A stretch of DNA of 49,574 nucleotides from Bacteroides sp. SM23_62 (lineage in GTDB: Bacteria > Bacteroidota > Bacteroidia > Bacteroidales > SM23-62), in NCBI GenBank assembly GCA_001303955.1, contig LJUP01000005.1, positions 1-49,574 on the forward strand, in the 5' to 3' direction. The position numbers were made by a program, and so were the translations under genes. Under the pieces are notes generated by a model. The model was not told where the DNA came from. It did not search any database and worked only from the letters and a program-made list of their open reading frames with translations. Within the stretch, counting starts at the first letter, position 1, and each line of letters starts with the position of its first letter. Positions 24,447 to 31,912 of this stretch are shown here, in pieces.

Positions 24447-25505
24447 TCACTGATCACATTCAGATACATACTGGGAAGCTGCTTCCACTCCCAACTCCAG
24501 CGCCCTGGACCAATCCTCACAGGCTCCGGTTAGATCTCCCATTAACTCCCTTACAAATCCCCGGTTCAGGTAAGCAATTCCGCTCGAATCGTTTAATTCA
24601 ACGGCCCTGGCCAGATGCATGGCAGCTTCTTCAATATTGTTGAGTTTGGTCTGCGTATTGCCTATGTTGATATATGCCGGGGCATAATCCTCATTCAACT
24701 CAAGAACCCTGTTAAAGTCCTCCAGGGCACCCTGGTAATCACCCATCTGGAATTTGGCACTCCCCCTGTTGTTGTATGCCCTGTAGAACCCGCTGTCCAG
24801 GTTGATAGCCACCGTAAAGTCATCGATGGCTCCCTGGAAATTACCAAGATTTATTTTTACACTGCCCATATTGTTGTATGCCAGGGTAAAATCCGGTTTA
24901 CGGTCCACTGCCTGCCGGTAATCGTACACAGCACCCTGGTAATCTCCCAGCAACCGCTTTGCGGTTCCCCTGTCATGGTAGGCAAGTGCATAATCATCAT
25001 CCAATTCCACCGCCTCGGTGAAATCAAGAATAGCCTCTGTATAATCATTCTTCAGCAGCCTGTAGATGCCCCTGTAATAAAATACATATGGCTCCTTGAA
25101 TCCATTCGCAAGGGCCGCGCTGAAATCGGTATTTACCCGGTCGGGAGGATCATCATTCAGCAAGGCATAGCCACGGTAAAAATAAGCCTCCCCGAAATCA
25201 CCGTTCAGCTCAATGGCCATGGTAAAATCCTGAACAGCCTCATCAATATTGTCCAGGTAAAGGTTTACCTTGCCCCTGGTCAGATACCCCATCTCAAACC
25301 GCGGATTATAATCCAGTGCAGCACTCAGGTATTCAAGAGCCACCCAATAGCTTTCTTCACCAATGCTCTGGATGCCTTTGTTATATGCAGTCTGAGCATT
25401 CTTTTTCTGCTGAAGGCTGATTTCCTGGCCGTAAATCCGGATGGCCAGCGAAGGGATGATTAAAACGATAAAAAATAAGAAAATATGCAAGCGAAATTTT
25501 CTCAT
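24447..25505 (-). CDS. Exported TPR-repeat protein
   Basis: A 352-residue protein with a signal peptide (MRKFRLHIFLFFIVLIIPSLAIRIYGQ) and about nine back-to-back TPRs of 34 residues, very regular: AYNKGIQSIGEESYWVALEYLSAALDYNPRF, GYLTRGKVNLYLDNIDEAVQDFTMAIELNGDFGEAYFYRGYALL, AYHDRGTAKRLLGDYQGAVYDYRQAVDRKPDF, AYNNMGSVKINLGNFQGAIDDFTVAINLDSGF, AYNNRGSAKFQMGDYQGALEDFNRVLELNEDYAPAYINIGNTQTKL. It lies 20 bases upstream of the PorE-like gene and is probably co-transcribed, consistent with a periplasmic scaffold role, possibly in secretion. ATG start at 25505. Confidence 0.85.
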   Translation of the reverse strand: MRKFRLHIFLFFIVLIIPSLAIRIYGQEISLQQKKNAQTAYNKGIQSIGEESYWVALEYLSAALDYNPRFEMGYLTRGKVNLYLDNIDEAVQDFTMAIELNGDFGEAYFYRGYALLNDDPPDRVNTDFSAALANGFKEPYVFYYRGIYRLLKNDYTEAILDFTEAVELDDDYALAYHDRGTAKRLLGDYQGAVYDYRQAVDRKPDFTLAYNNMGSVKINLGNFQGAIDDFTVAINLDSGFYRAYNNRGSAKFQMGDYQGALEDFNRVLELNEDYAPAYINIGNTQTKLNNIEEAAMHLARAVELNDSSGIAYLNRGFVRELMGDLTGACEDWSRALELGVEAASQYVSECDQ

Positions 25506-25575
25506 CTACCTATGAATGTTTAAATTAACTAAGGAAATATACGCAAATGAGGAAATTAGGTTATTGCGAGACAGC

Positions 25576-25598
25576 AATTTTTATTAAAAATAAAAATT
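25576..25598. repeat. Perfect AT-only palindrome (10-bp arms, 3-nt centre)
   Basis: AATTTTTATT-AAA-AATAAAAATT is a perfect inverted repeat made only of A and T, in the 170-base divergent region between the TPR gene and hpt. The rest of this region is AT-rich with no exact TAnnTTTG box; TACTTTTA at 25604-25611 is a seven-of-eight match pointing toward hpt. The A/T tracts would also be intrinsically bent. Confidence 0.5.
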
Positions 25599-25675
25599 TT
25601 AAGTACTTTTAATCTTCATTACCAAACATCCTGTAACACAAATCATAAACATTAAGCGCTGAATAACAGTATTTT

Positions 25676-26017
25676 ATGAAGACAGACCTATCCTATTTGG
25701 TAGATATGACAGAGGGAAACAAGGGTCTTATCTCGGAAATGATTGAGATCTTTTCAACACAGGTTAATCAATATCGATCCCTGATGTTACAGTTCTATAT
25801 AGAGGAAAACTGGGACGAGATCAGTCATCTGGCACATAAGGCAAAATCTTCTGTGGCCATCATGGGTATGAAGGATCTCGCAGAAAAACTAAAGGAACTG
25901 GAACTGCTGGCGCGGGATGGAAAGGATACTGAACGCTACCCGGCCATGATCGATGATTTCAGGAATGAATGCAAGATTGCCATTGCAGAATTACAGGATT
26001 ACGTATCAAATCGCTAA
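25676..26017 (+). CDS. Hpt (histidine phosphotransfer) domain protein
   Basis: A 113-residue all-helical protein consisting of one Hpt domain: LVDMTEGNKGLISEMIEIFSTQVNQY, then the phosphorylatable His in ISHLAHKAKSSVAIMGMKDLAEKLKELELLARDG, the canonical HxxKSS(A/V)..(M/L)G..(D/L)L pattern. Hpt proteins relay phosphate between hybrid kinases and response regulators. No kinase or receiver gene is in the window, so its partners lie elsewhere. It is followed 21 bases later by a STAS protein, the likely second gene of the transcript, pairing a phosphorelay component with a partner-switch component. Confidence 0.88.
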   Translation: MKTDLSYLVDMTEGNKGLISEMIEIFSTQVNQYRSLMLQFYIEENWDEISHLAHKAKSSVAIMGMKDLAEKLKELELLARDGKDTERYPAMIDDFRNECKIAIAELQDYVSNR

Positions 26018-26038
26018 AACCATAAAACACAGGCAAAA

Positions 26039-26374
26039 ATGTTAAAAACAGAAACCATACAGGACATCATTGTAGTGCGTTTTGAGAACGTGAACCGTTT
26101 CAATGCCCTGATCGCAGATTCCGTCAAGGAACAGCTTAAACAGTTCTATGAGCAGCCCCATACCAAACTCATCCTGAACCTGGAAGACATTGATTTCATC
26201 GACAGTACCGGTTTTGGCGTATTCCTTTCCATTATGAAGACGGCGAATAACAGTTATGGTTTCTTCAAGCTCTGCAATATCCATCCCGATGTGATGGAAT
26301 TATTCAAGCTCCTGAAATTGCACAACGTATTTGAGATCTATAACACCCTGGATGACTGCGTAAGCAGTTTTTAA
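26039..26374 (+). CDS. STAS-domain anti-anti-sigma factor-like protein (SpoIIAA family), copy 1
   Basis: A 111-residue single STAS domain: IIVVRFENVNRFNALIADSVKEQLKQFYEQPHTKLILNLEDIDFIDSTGFGVFLSIMKTANN. The DSTGFG motif carries the usual phosphorylatable Ser/Thr pair. Proteins of this type bind and sequester a serine kinase or anti-sigma partner when dephosphorylated. No anti-sigma kinase of the RsbW/SpoIIAB kind or PP2C phosphatase is adjacent. Its stop overlaps the stop of convergent clpB by 3-4 bases, leaving no room for a terminator. Confidence 0.9.
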   Translation: MLKTETIQDIIVVRFENVNRFNALIADSVKEQLKQFYEQPHTKLILNLEDIDFIDSTGFGVFLSIMKTANNSYGFFKLCNIHPDVMELFKLLKLHNVFEIYNTLDDCVSSF

Positions 26375-29001
26375 GCATGCCGCTTCTCTTTTGCCACGTT
26401 CCTGAAAACCAGTTCGTCTCCTTCAAGGGCCAGTATGATATCCTGATTGGCATGTATCTCTCCTGCAATGATCTGTTTTGACAGTTCATTAAGAACGGTT
26501 CTTTGCAGGACCCGTTTGAGGGGACGGGCACCAAACAATGGATCATAGGCCATTTCCGCAAGCTTTTCTGCCGCTTCGGGCTCCATGGTGATGCTGACCT
26601 GTTGGCTGGCAAGCTTTTCACGCAAGAGGTTGAACTGCAAATCTACGATCTGGCGAATCTCACTCCTGGTCAATGGACTGAACATGATGATCTCGTCAAC
26701 CCTGTTCAGGAATTCTGGCCGTATGGATCGGTTCAGCAGTTCAAGGACCTGATCCTCAATCTCCCGGTAGAGTGTCTCCGTGGACCGGCTATCCAGATCC
26801 GGATTGGCCTGGAGCTTTTCATGAATGATCTGGGAGCCCATATTTGAAGTCATGATGACAATGGTATTTTTAAAATTAACCACCCGCCCTTTGCTGTCTG
26901 TCAACCTTCCGTCATCGAGTACCTGGAGTAGTATGTTGAACACATCAGGATGGGCTTTTTCAATCTCATCCAACAATATCACGGAGTAAGGTTTCCTGCG
27001 GACAGCCTCGGTCAGCTGTCCACCTTCATCATATCCCACATACCCGGGAGGAGCTCCTACCAGCCTCGATACGGAATGCCTTTCCTGGTATTCAGACATG
27101 TCTATCCTGGTCAGCAGGTTCTCGTCATCGAACAGGAACGCAGCCAGCACCTTGGCCAGCTCTGTTTTTCCAACCCCGGTTGTCCCGAGGAATATGAATG
27201 AACCTATGGGCCTGTCGGCATCCTGAAGACCGGCCCTGCTTCTTCTGACCGCATCGGCAACAGCCTTGATCGCACTGTCCTGGCCAATGACCCTTTTGTG
27301 CAATTCATTTTCCAGTTGGAGCAATTTTTCCTTTTCGCTCTGGAGCATTTTGCTTACGGGAACCCCTGTCCACCTGGCCACCACCTCTGCAATATCCTGG
27401 GCATCGACCTCTTCCTTTATCAGGGCATCACCGCCCTGCTGTTCCTTGAGTTCCTCCTTGAGTTTCCCGATGGCTTTTTCCCTGTCCTGCAGAAGTCCGT
27501 AACGGATCTCAGCAACCCGTCCGAAATGACCCTCCTTTTCCGCCTGCTCAGCCTCCTCTTTAAGCTGCTCGATTTCCTCTTTCGTATTCTGTATCTGGTT
27601 GATTGTCTTTTTCTCAAGTTCCCAGCGGGCATACAGCCTTTTCCTGGTTTCACCAAGATTGGCGATCTGCTCACGGATCAGGTCCAGCTTCTTACTTTTA
27701 CCCTCCCTTTTTATAGCCTCTCGTTCAATCTCGTATTGCTTGATCTTCCTTTCAATCTCATCAATTTCCTGGGGCACGGAATTCATCTCAAGCCGAAGTT
27801 TTGAAGCCGCCTCGTCGATGAGATCAATAGCCTTGTCAGGCAGCCGCCTTTCCGTAATATAGCGATACGAAAGTTCCACGGCCGCGATAATGGCCTCATC
27901 CATGATCCTGACCTTGTGATGATTTTCATACCGCTCTTTCAGTCCCCGTAAAATGGATATGGAACTGACCGTATCCGGCTCATCTACCATCACCACCTGG
28001 AACCTTCTTTCAAGTGCCTTGTCTTTCTCAAAGTATTTCTGGTATTCATCCAGGGTAGTGGCCCCGATGGCCCGCAGTTCTCCTTTGGCCAGTGCTGGTT
28101 TCAGTATGTTGGCGGCATCCATGGCACCTTCTCCCTTACCGGCGCCCACAAGGGTGTGTATCTCATCGATGAACAGTATGATCTCACCTTCTGAGCTGAT
28201 GACTTCTTTCACTACGGCTTTTAAGCGTTCCTCAAACTCGCCCTTGTATTTGGCCCCGGCAATCAGGGCTCCCATATCGAGGGCAAAAACCTGTTTGGAG
28301 CTCAGGTTTTCAGGAACATCCCCTCTTACTATGCGCTGTGCAAGGCCTTCTGCTATGGCTGTTTTACCCACACCGGGCTCACCCAGCAGCACCGGATTAT
28401 TCTTGCTCCTGCGTGCCAGTATCTGCAATATCCTCCGGATCTCTTCATCACGGCCGATCACCGGGTCAAGTTTGCCTTGCCCTGCCAGCTGATTCAGATG
28501 TATCGCATATCGCCCCAGGGCATTATAGCTTTCCTCAGCAGAAGGATGGTCTACCTTCGAGCCTTTCTTGAGCCCGGCAATGGCCTGCTCCAGTGCCTTT
28601 TTATTCAACCCCTGGTCCTTCAGCATACGTGCGATATCCCCGGGCGTTTCCAACAGGCCAAGCAATATGTGTTCCACTGCCACAAACTGGTCTCCTTCCT
28701 GCTGTGAAAATTGCATGGCCTTCTGGAGTACCTTGTTGGCATCCTGCGAAAGATATGCATCTCCCCCGCTTACCTTCGGGTAGTTCTCGAGCATGGCATC
28801 CAGGGTCCGTTCCACGGTCTCCATGTCAAGGGCGGTTTTTTGCAGCAAATATCCAATGACATTGTCTGCCGTTTTCAACAGTGCCTTGAAAATATGTGCC
28901 GGTTCAACTGCCTGGTGACCCATGCGGCTTGCAATGTCAACAGCTGCCTGTAATGCCTCCTGTGATTTTATGGTTAAATTATCCTGTCTCATATTTTCCA
29001 T
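26371..29001 (-). CDS. clpB: ATP-dependent disaggregase ClpB
   Basis: An 876-residue class I Clp/Hsp100 ATPase that rescues aggregated protein with DnaK. The N-domain repeats span residues ~1-150 ([16 protein letters not shown]); the first AAA module has [15 protein letters not shown] (~205) and [25 protein letters not shown]. The long coiled-coil middle domain (~410-540, [27 protein letters not shown]) distinguishes ClpB from ClpA/ClpC. The second AAA module has [15 protein letters not shown] (~605), [16 protein letters not shown] and [10 protein letters not shown]. Start at ATG 29001 or the in-frame ATG 28992 (MRQDNLTIK); both are plausible. It is monocistronic, and the upstream region holds paired dyads that may mediate heat-shock control. 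Confidence 0.98.
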   Translation of the reverse strand: MENMRQDNLTIKSQEALQAAVDIASRMGHQAVEPAHIFKALLKTADNVIGYLLQKTALDMETVERTLDAMLENYPKVSGGDAYLSQDANKVLQKAMQFSQQEGDQFVAVEHILLGLLETPGDIARMLKDQGLNKKALEQAIAGLKKGSKVDHPSAEESYNALGRYAIHLNQLAGQGKLDPVIGRDEEIRRILQILARRSKNNPVLLGEPGVGKTAIAEGLAQRIVRGDVPENLSSKQVFALDMGALIAGAKYKGEFEERLKAVVKEVISSEGEIILFIDEIHTLVGAGKGEGAMDAANILKPALAKGELRAIGATTLDEYQKYFEKDKALERRFQVVMVDEPDTVSSISILRGLKERYENHHKVRIMDEAIIAAVELSYRYITERRLPDKAIDLIDEAASKLRLEMNSVPQEIDEIERKIKQYEIEREAIKREGKSKKLDLIREQIANLGETRKRLYARWELEKKTINQIQNTKEEIEQLKEEAEQAEKEGHFGRVAEIRYGLLQDREKAIGKLKEELKEQQGGDALIKEEVDAQDIAEVVARWTGVPVSKMLQSEKEKLLQLENELHKRVIGQDSAIKAVADAVRRSRAGLQDADRPIGSFIFLGTTGVGKTELAKVLAAFLFDDENLLTRIDMSEYQERHSVSRLVGAPPGYVGYDEGGQLTEAVRRKPYSVILLDEIEKAHPDVFNILLQVLDDGRLTDSKGRVVNFKNTIVIMTSNMGSQIIHEKLQANPDLDSRSTETLYREIEDQVLELLNRSIRPEFLNRVDEIIMFSPLTRSEIRQIVDLQFNLLREKLASQQVSITMEPEAAEKLAEMAYDPLFGARPLKRVLQRTVLNELSKQIIAGEIHANQDIILALEGDELVFRNVAKEKRHA

Positions 29002-29309
29002 TTGATATTGTTACGGTTTGTTTTCATTTTCATCAGTACCGGCAAACTTCCTGCCAATGGAATAAATCTCTAAAACCTGTCATTTTGACCCACAAACCAC
29101 TGAAATTCATGCCATTGTGGCATTGTTCGTTTTCGTGCGGACCTGTATCATTAGCGGTCAGTTGAAAGGAAGGCTCTCAGGCAATAATAATCAGTCTTTT
29201 AATAAATTATGAAAATTGGCATGAATCCTGAGGTAATTCACTGTTATTCCATCCGGCAATCACTGTTCTCCTGTCATTGCATCAAATAAATTCAAACATT
29301 TCAAGGGTT
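29002..29309. other. 308-base divergent intergenic region between clpB and the retropepsin gene
   Basis: No coding frame with plausible composition is seen on either strand and no tRNA-like fold was recognised. The region contains the paired dyads at 29078-29123 on the clpB side. Neither strand has an exact TAnnTTTG box, which is unusual for this window and fits use of an alternative sigma factor for clpB. Confidence 0.5.
29078..29123 (-). promoter_or_regulatory. Two matched dyads upstream of clpB (TGNCA-N3-TGNCA type)
   Basis: Read on the plus strand, TGTCA-TTT-TGACC (29078-29090, one end mismatch) and ATGCCA-TTG-TGGCAT (29109-29123, perfect) share the form TG(T/C)CA-N3-TG(A/G)C. Their centres are 32 bases apart, about three helical turns, so a dimeric regulator could bind both on the same face. 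They lie 77-122 bases before the clpB start. A regulatory role in stress control is inferred, not shown. Confidence 0.4.
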
Positions 29310-30563
29310 ATGCTACCACTGAGGCATATCTGTTTCCTGGGCTTGCTCATCATGGGCCAATCAGCTATGGCACAGGATGTTCTCACTGGAGATAAACCAG
29401 TTACCTACGGATGGGACCAGGGCCGTATGATCATGCCGTTCAGGACGGTAAACGAGCTCATCCTCATACCCGTTCAGATCAATGGTTCTGACACTTTACA
29501 GTTTATATTTGACACGGGACTTGAAAATTCCATCATATGTGAACTGGAAGCAGATGAGGTACTCGAACTCAAGCATGCAAGGGAGGTCCAGGTCAGGGGA
29601 ATCGGATCCGGTAACAAGATTGACGCCATTCAATCAAAGGGTAACAGCCTGAGGGTTGGGGATGTGACCATTCCGGACCAGGATTACGTTATCCTTTCCA
29701 ATAATGTATGGCAACTTTCCCGCAAGATGGGCACAAGGATACATGGCCTGCTGAACATGCATGCATTTGAGCAGTACATAATCGCCATTGATTATGACAG
29801 GAGGCATCTGACCTTTTATCAACCCGGATATTTCAGGCGGCATGAAAACCTTGACGGATACACGTCCTTCCAGGTGGATATCTGCATGGGGGCGCCATGT
29901 ATTGATGCGACCATCCATACCGTCAGCAGCAGCTCCTACCCGGTGAAGCTCATGCTTGATACTGGTGCGGGCAACGCATTGAGCCTGGACACTGGTTCCC
30001 TGCCCGGATACTCCATTCCTGAAGGAAGCCGGGATTGTTATATTGGCTGCAGTATCAACGGTAATATAAAAGGAAAAATTGGCAGGATAAAAGGAATGGA
30101 TATCGGTCCCTATCACCTGCAGGATGTGCTGGTTTCTTACCCCGATCCACAGGCAGCTGCACCGGGTGAAGCTGGACAGGGGCCAAATGGCAGCCTGGGT
30201 GCTGAACTGCTCAGGCGCTTCAATTTGATCATTGACTACCCTGACAAAAAGATACATATCATGGCCAACAGCGCCTATGACGATGAATTTCGTTACGATA
30301 TGAGTGGCATTGAGCTAATGGTTCCGGTCCCATATGAACATCGCTACATCATTAGCGGTATCCGCGAGCAATCAAAAGCAGCGCTGGCAGGTATCAGGCC
30401 CGGGGACGAGATCCTCACCATCAATGGTACCCCTTCCGACCAGCTGAGCCTGGATGATATTTACAAAAGCTTGCTCGGGAATGATGGCAAAAAGATCAGG
30501 CTGGAATTATTGAGGGAGGGTGAAAAGATAAGGGCCAGTTTCCGCCTCGAAAAATATATCTGA
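29310..30563 (+). CDS. Exported retropepsin-like aspartyl protease with PDZ domain
   Basis: A 417-residue protein with a signal peptide (MLPLRHICFLGLLIMGQSAMAQ). It has two aspartyl-protease lobes, FIFDTGLENSIICEL (Asp68) and VKLMLDTGAGNALSLDTGSL (Asp217), each with the catalytic D-T-G, followed by LGAELLRRFNLIIDYPDKKIHIM. A C-terminal PDZ domain (~345-415, YIISGIREQSKAALAGIRPGDEILTINGTPSDQLS) completes it. The double DTG means one chain can form the active site without dimerising. This arrangement is common among uncharacterised periplasmic proteins of Bacteroidota. The track's TTG start adds a tail that would bury the signal peptide; ATG 29310 is chosen. Substrates unknown. Confidence 0.87.
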   Translation: MLPLRHICFLGLLIMGQSAMAQDVLTGDKPVTYGWDQGRMIMPFRTVNELILIPVQINGSDTLQFIFDTGLENSIICELEADEVLELKHAREVQVRGIGSGNKIDAIQSKGNSLRVGDVTIPDQDYVILSNNVWQLSRKMGTRIHGLLNMHAFEQYIIAIDYDRRHLTFYQPGYFRRHENLDGYTSFQVDICMGAPCIDATIHTVSSSSYPVKLMLDTGAGNALSLDTGSLPGYSIPEGSRDCYIGCSINGNIKGKIGRIKGMDIGPYHLQDVLVSYPDPQAAAPGEAGQGPNGSLGAELLRRFNLIIDYPDKKIHIMANSAYDDEFRYDMSGIELMVPVPYEHRYIISGIREQSKAALAGIRPGDEILTINGTPSDQLSLDDIYKSLLGNDGKKIRLELLREGEKIRASFRLEKYI

Positions 30564-30651
30564 GCAAACCTGCATCAAAAACACTTTCTTTTTTTTGAGT
30601 TATTCATTCTCTTTCGCTTTTTTTGCAGTCGCAAACCAAAATGAATCCATT

Positions 30652-31266
30652 ATGACGACCAGAATTTTCAGCCTGTTTATATTGCTTGTCCTGGCAATTT
30701 CCTGTGGACAACAAACCGGTAAAACCGCAGACCTTGGGGAATTGGAATTATCTGAAGTGACCGTCCAATCACTCCTTGCAGATGCATCGCCATTCGTTGA
30801 AAAACCCGTATCCATCCAGGGAAGGGTTGTTCATGTTTGCCGTCATGGCGGACAGCGTTTATTTATCGTTGGCGAGGACGGAGAAGATCGCTTTCGCATC
30901 ACGGTGGGTGAAAATATATCTGAATTCGATGTCGAGCTGGAGGGCAGTATGATTGAGGTAAACGGTATTGTCAAGGAATTGATCATCGATGAAACTTACC
31001 TGGCCGAATGGGAGGCTGAAGTTACGGAAGGTTCAAAACACAGCCGCGGGGAAGGACATGCAGGCGGTGTAGGAAATGGTGACAACCATGGTGGGGTCCA
31101 GGTTGCTGACGGTGAAGAAGCGGAAGGGGAACACGACGCTGAAATGCAGATGGCAGCACAGCTGAAAAGAATACAGGAAGCAAGGGATGAAATTGCAGCA
31201 AGCGGCAAAGACCATCTCTCAGACTACTGGATTGAAACCGTAGAATTCAAGGTCATTGCAGAATAG
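30652..31266 (+). CDS. OB-fold-like lipoprotein with His-rich insert
   Basis: About 204 residues starting with a lipoprotein signal (MTTRIFSLFILLVLAISCGQQ, acylated Cys18). The core VEKPVSIQGRVVHVCRHGGQRLFIVGEDGEDRFRITVGENISEFDVELEGSMIEVNGIVKELIIDETYLAEWE reads as an OB-fold barrel, with a C-x-H pair in HVCRHGG that could bind metal. It is followed by a Gly/His/Glu-rich stretch (SKHSRGEGHAGGVGNGDNHGGV...GEHDAEM) and a helical tail ending YWIETVEFKVI. I recognise the core as a family of unknown function in Bacteroidales. ATG 30652 gives the lipobox; the track start at 30595 does not. The PepSY-TM gene follows 34 bases later. Confidence 0.75.
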   Translation: MTTRIFSLFILLVLAISCGQQTGKTADLGELELSEVTVQSLLADASPFVEKPVSIQGRVVHVCRHGGQRLFIVGEDGEDRFRITVGENISEFDVELEGSMIEVNGIVKELIIDETYLAEWEAEVTEGSKHSRGEGHAGGVGNGDNHGGVQVADGEEAEGEHDAEMQMAAQLKRIQEARDEIAASGKDHLSDYWIETVEFKVIAE

Positions 31267-31300
31267 CCCCTGATCATTCACAAACCTCCATTCGTTTCCA

Positions 31301-31855
31301 ATGAAAATCCGGAAATGGCTCCGTATCATACACCGGGATATGGGATACATCTTTTTTGGCATGTCCCTGATCTACGGTGTTTCAGGGATTGCCCTTAACC
31401 ACCTGGACGACTGGAATCCGGATTACATCATCAGGATTTCCGAATCTTCCCTGCAGGATGTCCCCGCCGCTGATGACATTTCCAGGGAGGTGGCGGGATC
31501 ACTGGTCAGGCAAATTGACCAGCATTATCAGTACAGGAGCCATTTTTTCCCCAGTCGGGGTATACTGAAGATATTCATCAAGCAGGGATCCGTTACGATA
31601 AACCTGGACAGCGGCCAGGCAACCATCGAGGTGATAAAAAGGCGGCCTGTTTTCAGGGAAATGAACTTCCTGCACTACAACAAACCGAAAAAACTCTGGA
31701 CCTGGTTTTCAGATGGATTTGCCCTCGCACTGATCCTTCTGGCAATTTCCGGCCTGTTTATGATCCGGGGAAGAAAGGGCATCACCGGGAGAGGTGCCTG
31801 GCTTACTGCCCTTGGAATTCTTATTCCCGTCATATTCCTCATCCTGTACCTGTAA
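31301..31855 (+). CDS. PepSY-associated transmembrane helix protein
   Basis: A 184-residue inner-membrane protein with one N-terminal helix (MGYIFFGMSLIYGVSGIALNH), an external domain of about 85 residues beginning LDDWNPDYIIRISESS, a re-entry motif REMNFLHYNKPKKLWTWFSDGFALALILLAISGLFM, and a last helix (WLTALGILIPVIFLILYL). The NHLDDWNP and LHYNKPK.LWTWFSD motifs are typical of PepSY_TM proteins, found with iron, copper or heme uptake systems. This is a short form with about three helices. Coupling to the upstream lipoprotein suggests a two-component envelope system, possibly for metal reduction or uptake; no TonB receptor is in the window. Confidence 0.85.
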   Translation: MKIRKWLRIIHRDMGYIFFGMSLIYGVSGIALNHLDDWNPDYIIRISESSLQDVPAADDISREVAGSLVRQIDQHYQYRSHFFPSRGILKIFIKQGSVTINLDSGQATIEVIKRRPVFREMNFLHYNKPKKLWTWFSDGFALALILLAISGLFMIRGRKGITGRGAWLTALGILIPVIFLILYL

Positions 31856-31888
31856 CTTTGCCCTGATTTTCACGTATTGGTGGTATAC

Positions 31889-31896
31889 TAATTTTG
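31889..31896 (+). promoter_or_regulatory. -7 box of the large ABC transporter gene
   Basis: TAATTTTG matches TAnnTTTG and lies 16 bases before the ATG at 31913, giving a leader of about 10 bases. No good -33 box is seen, so its strength is uncertain. Confidence 0.45.
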
Positions 31897-31912
31897 TATT
31901 ACTCCCACAGGC

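Noticed and set aside
24703-25460. Regularly spaced similar segments in the TPR gene as a DNA repeat array
   Set aside because: The periodicity of about 102 bases is the TPR protein repeat (34 codons) and not a CRISPR or tandem DNA repeat; nucleotide identity between units is modest.
27298-27804. 168-codon plus-strand ORF and several others over clpB
   Set aside because: Antisense shadows of clpB, rich in Leu/Phe/Ser as expected for the complement of charged coiled-coil codons.
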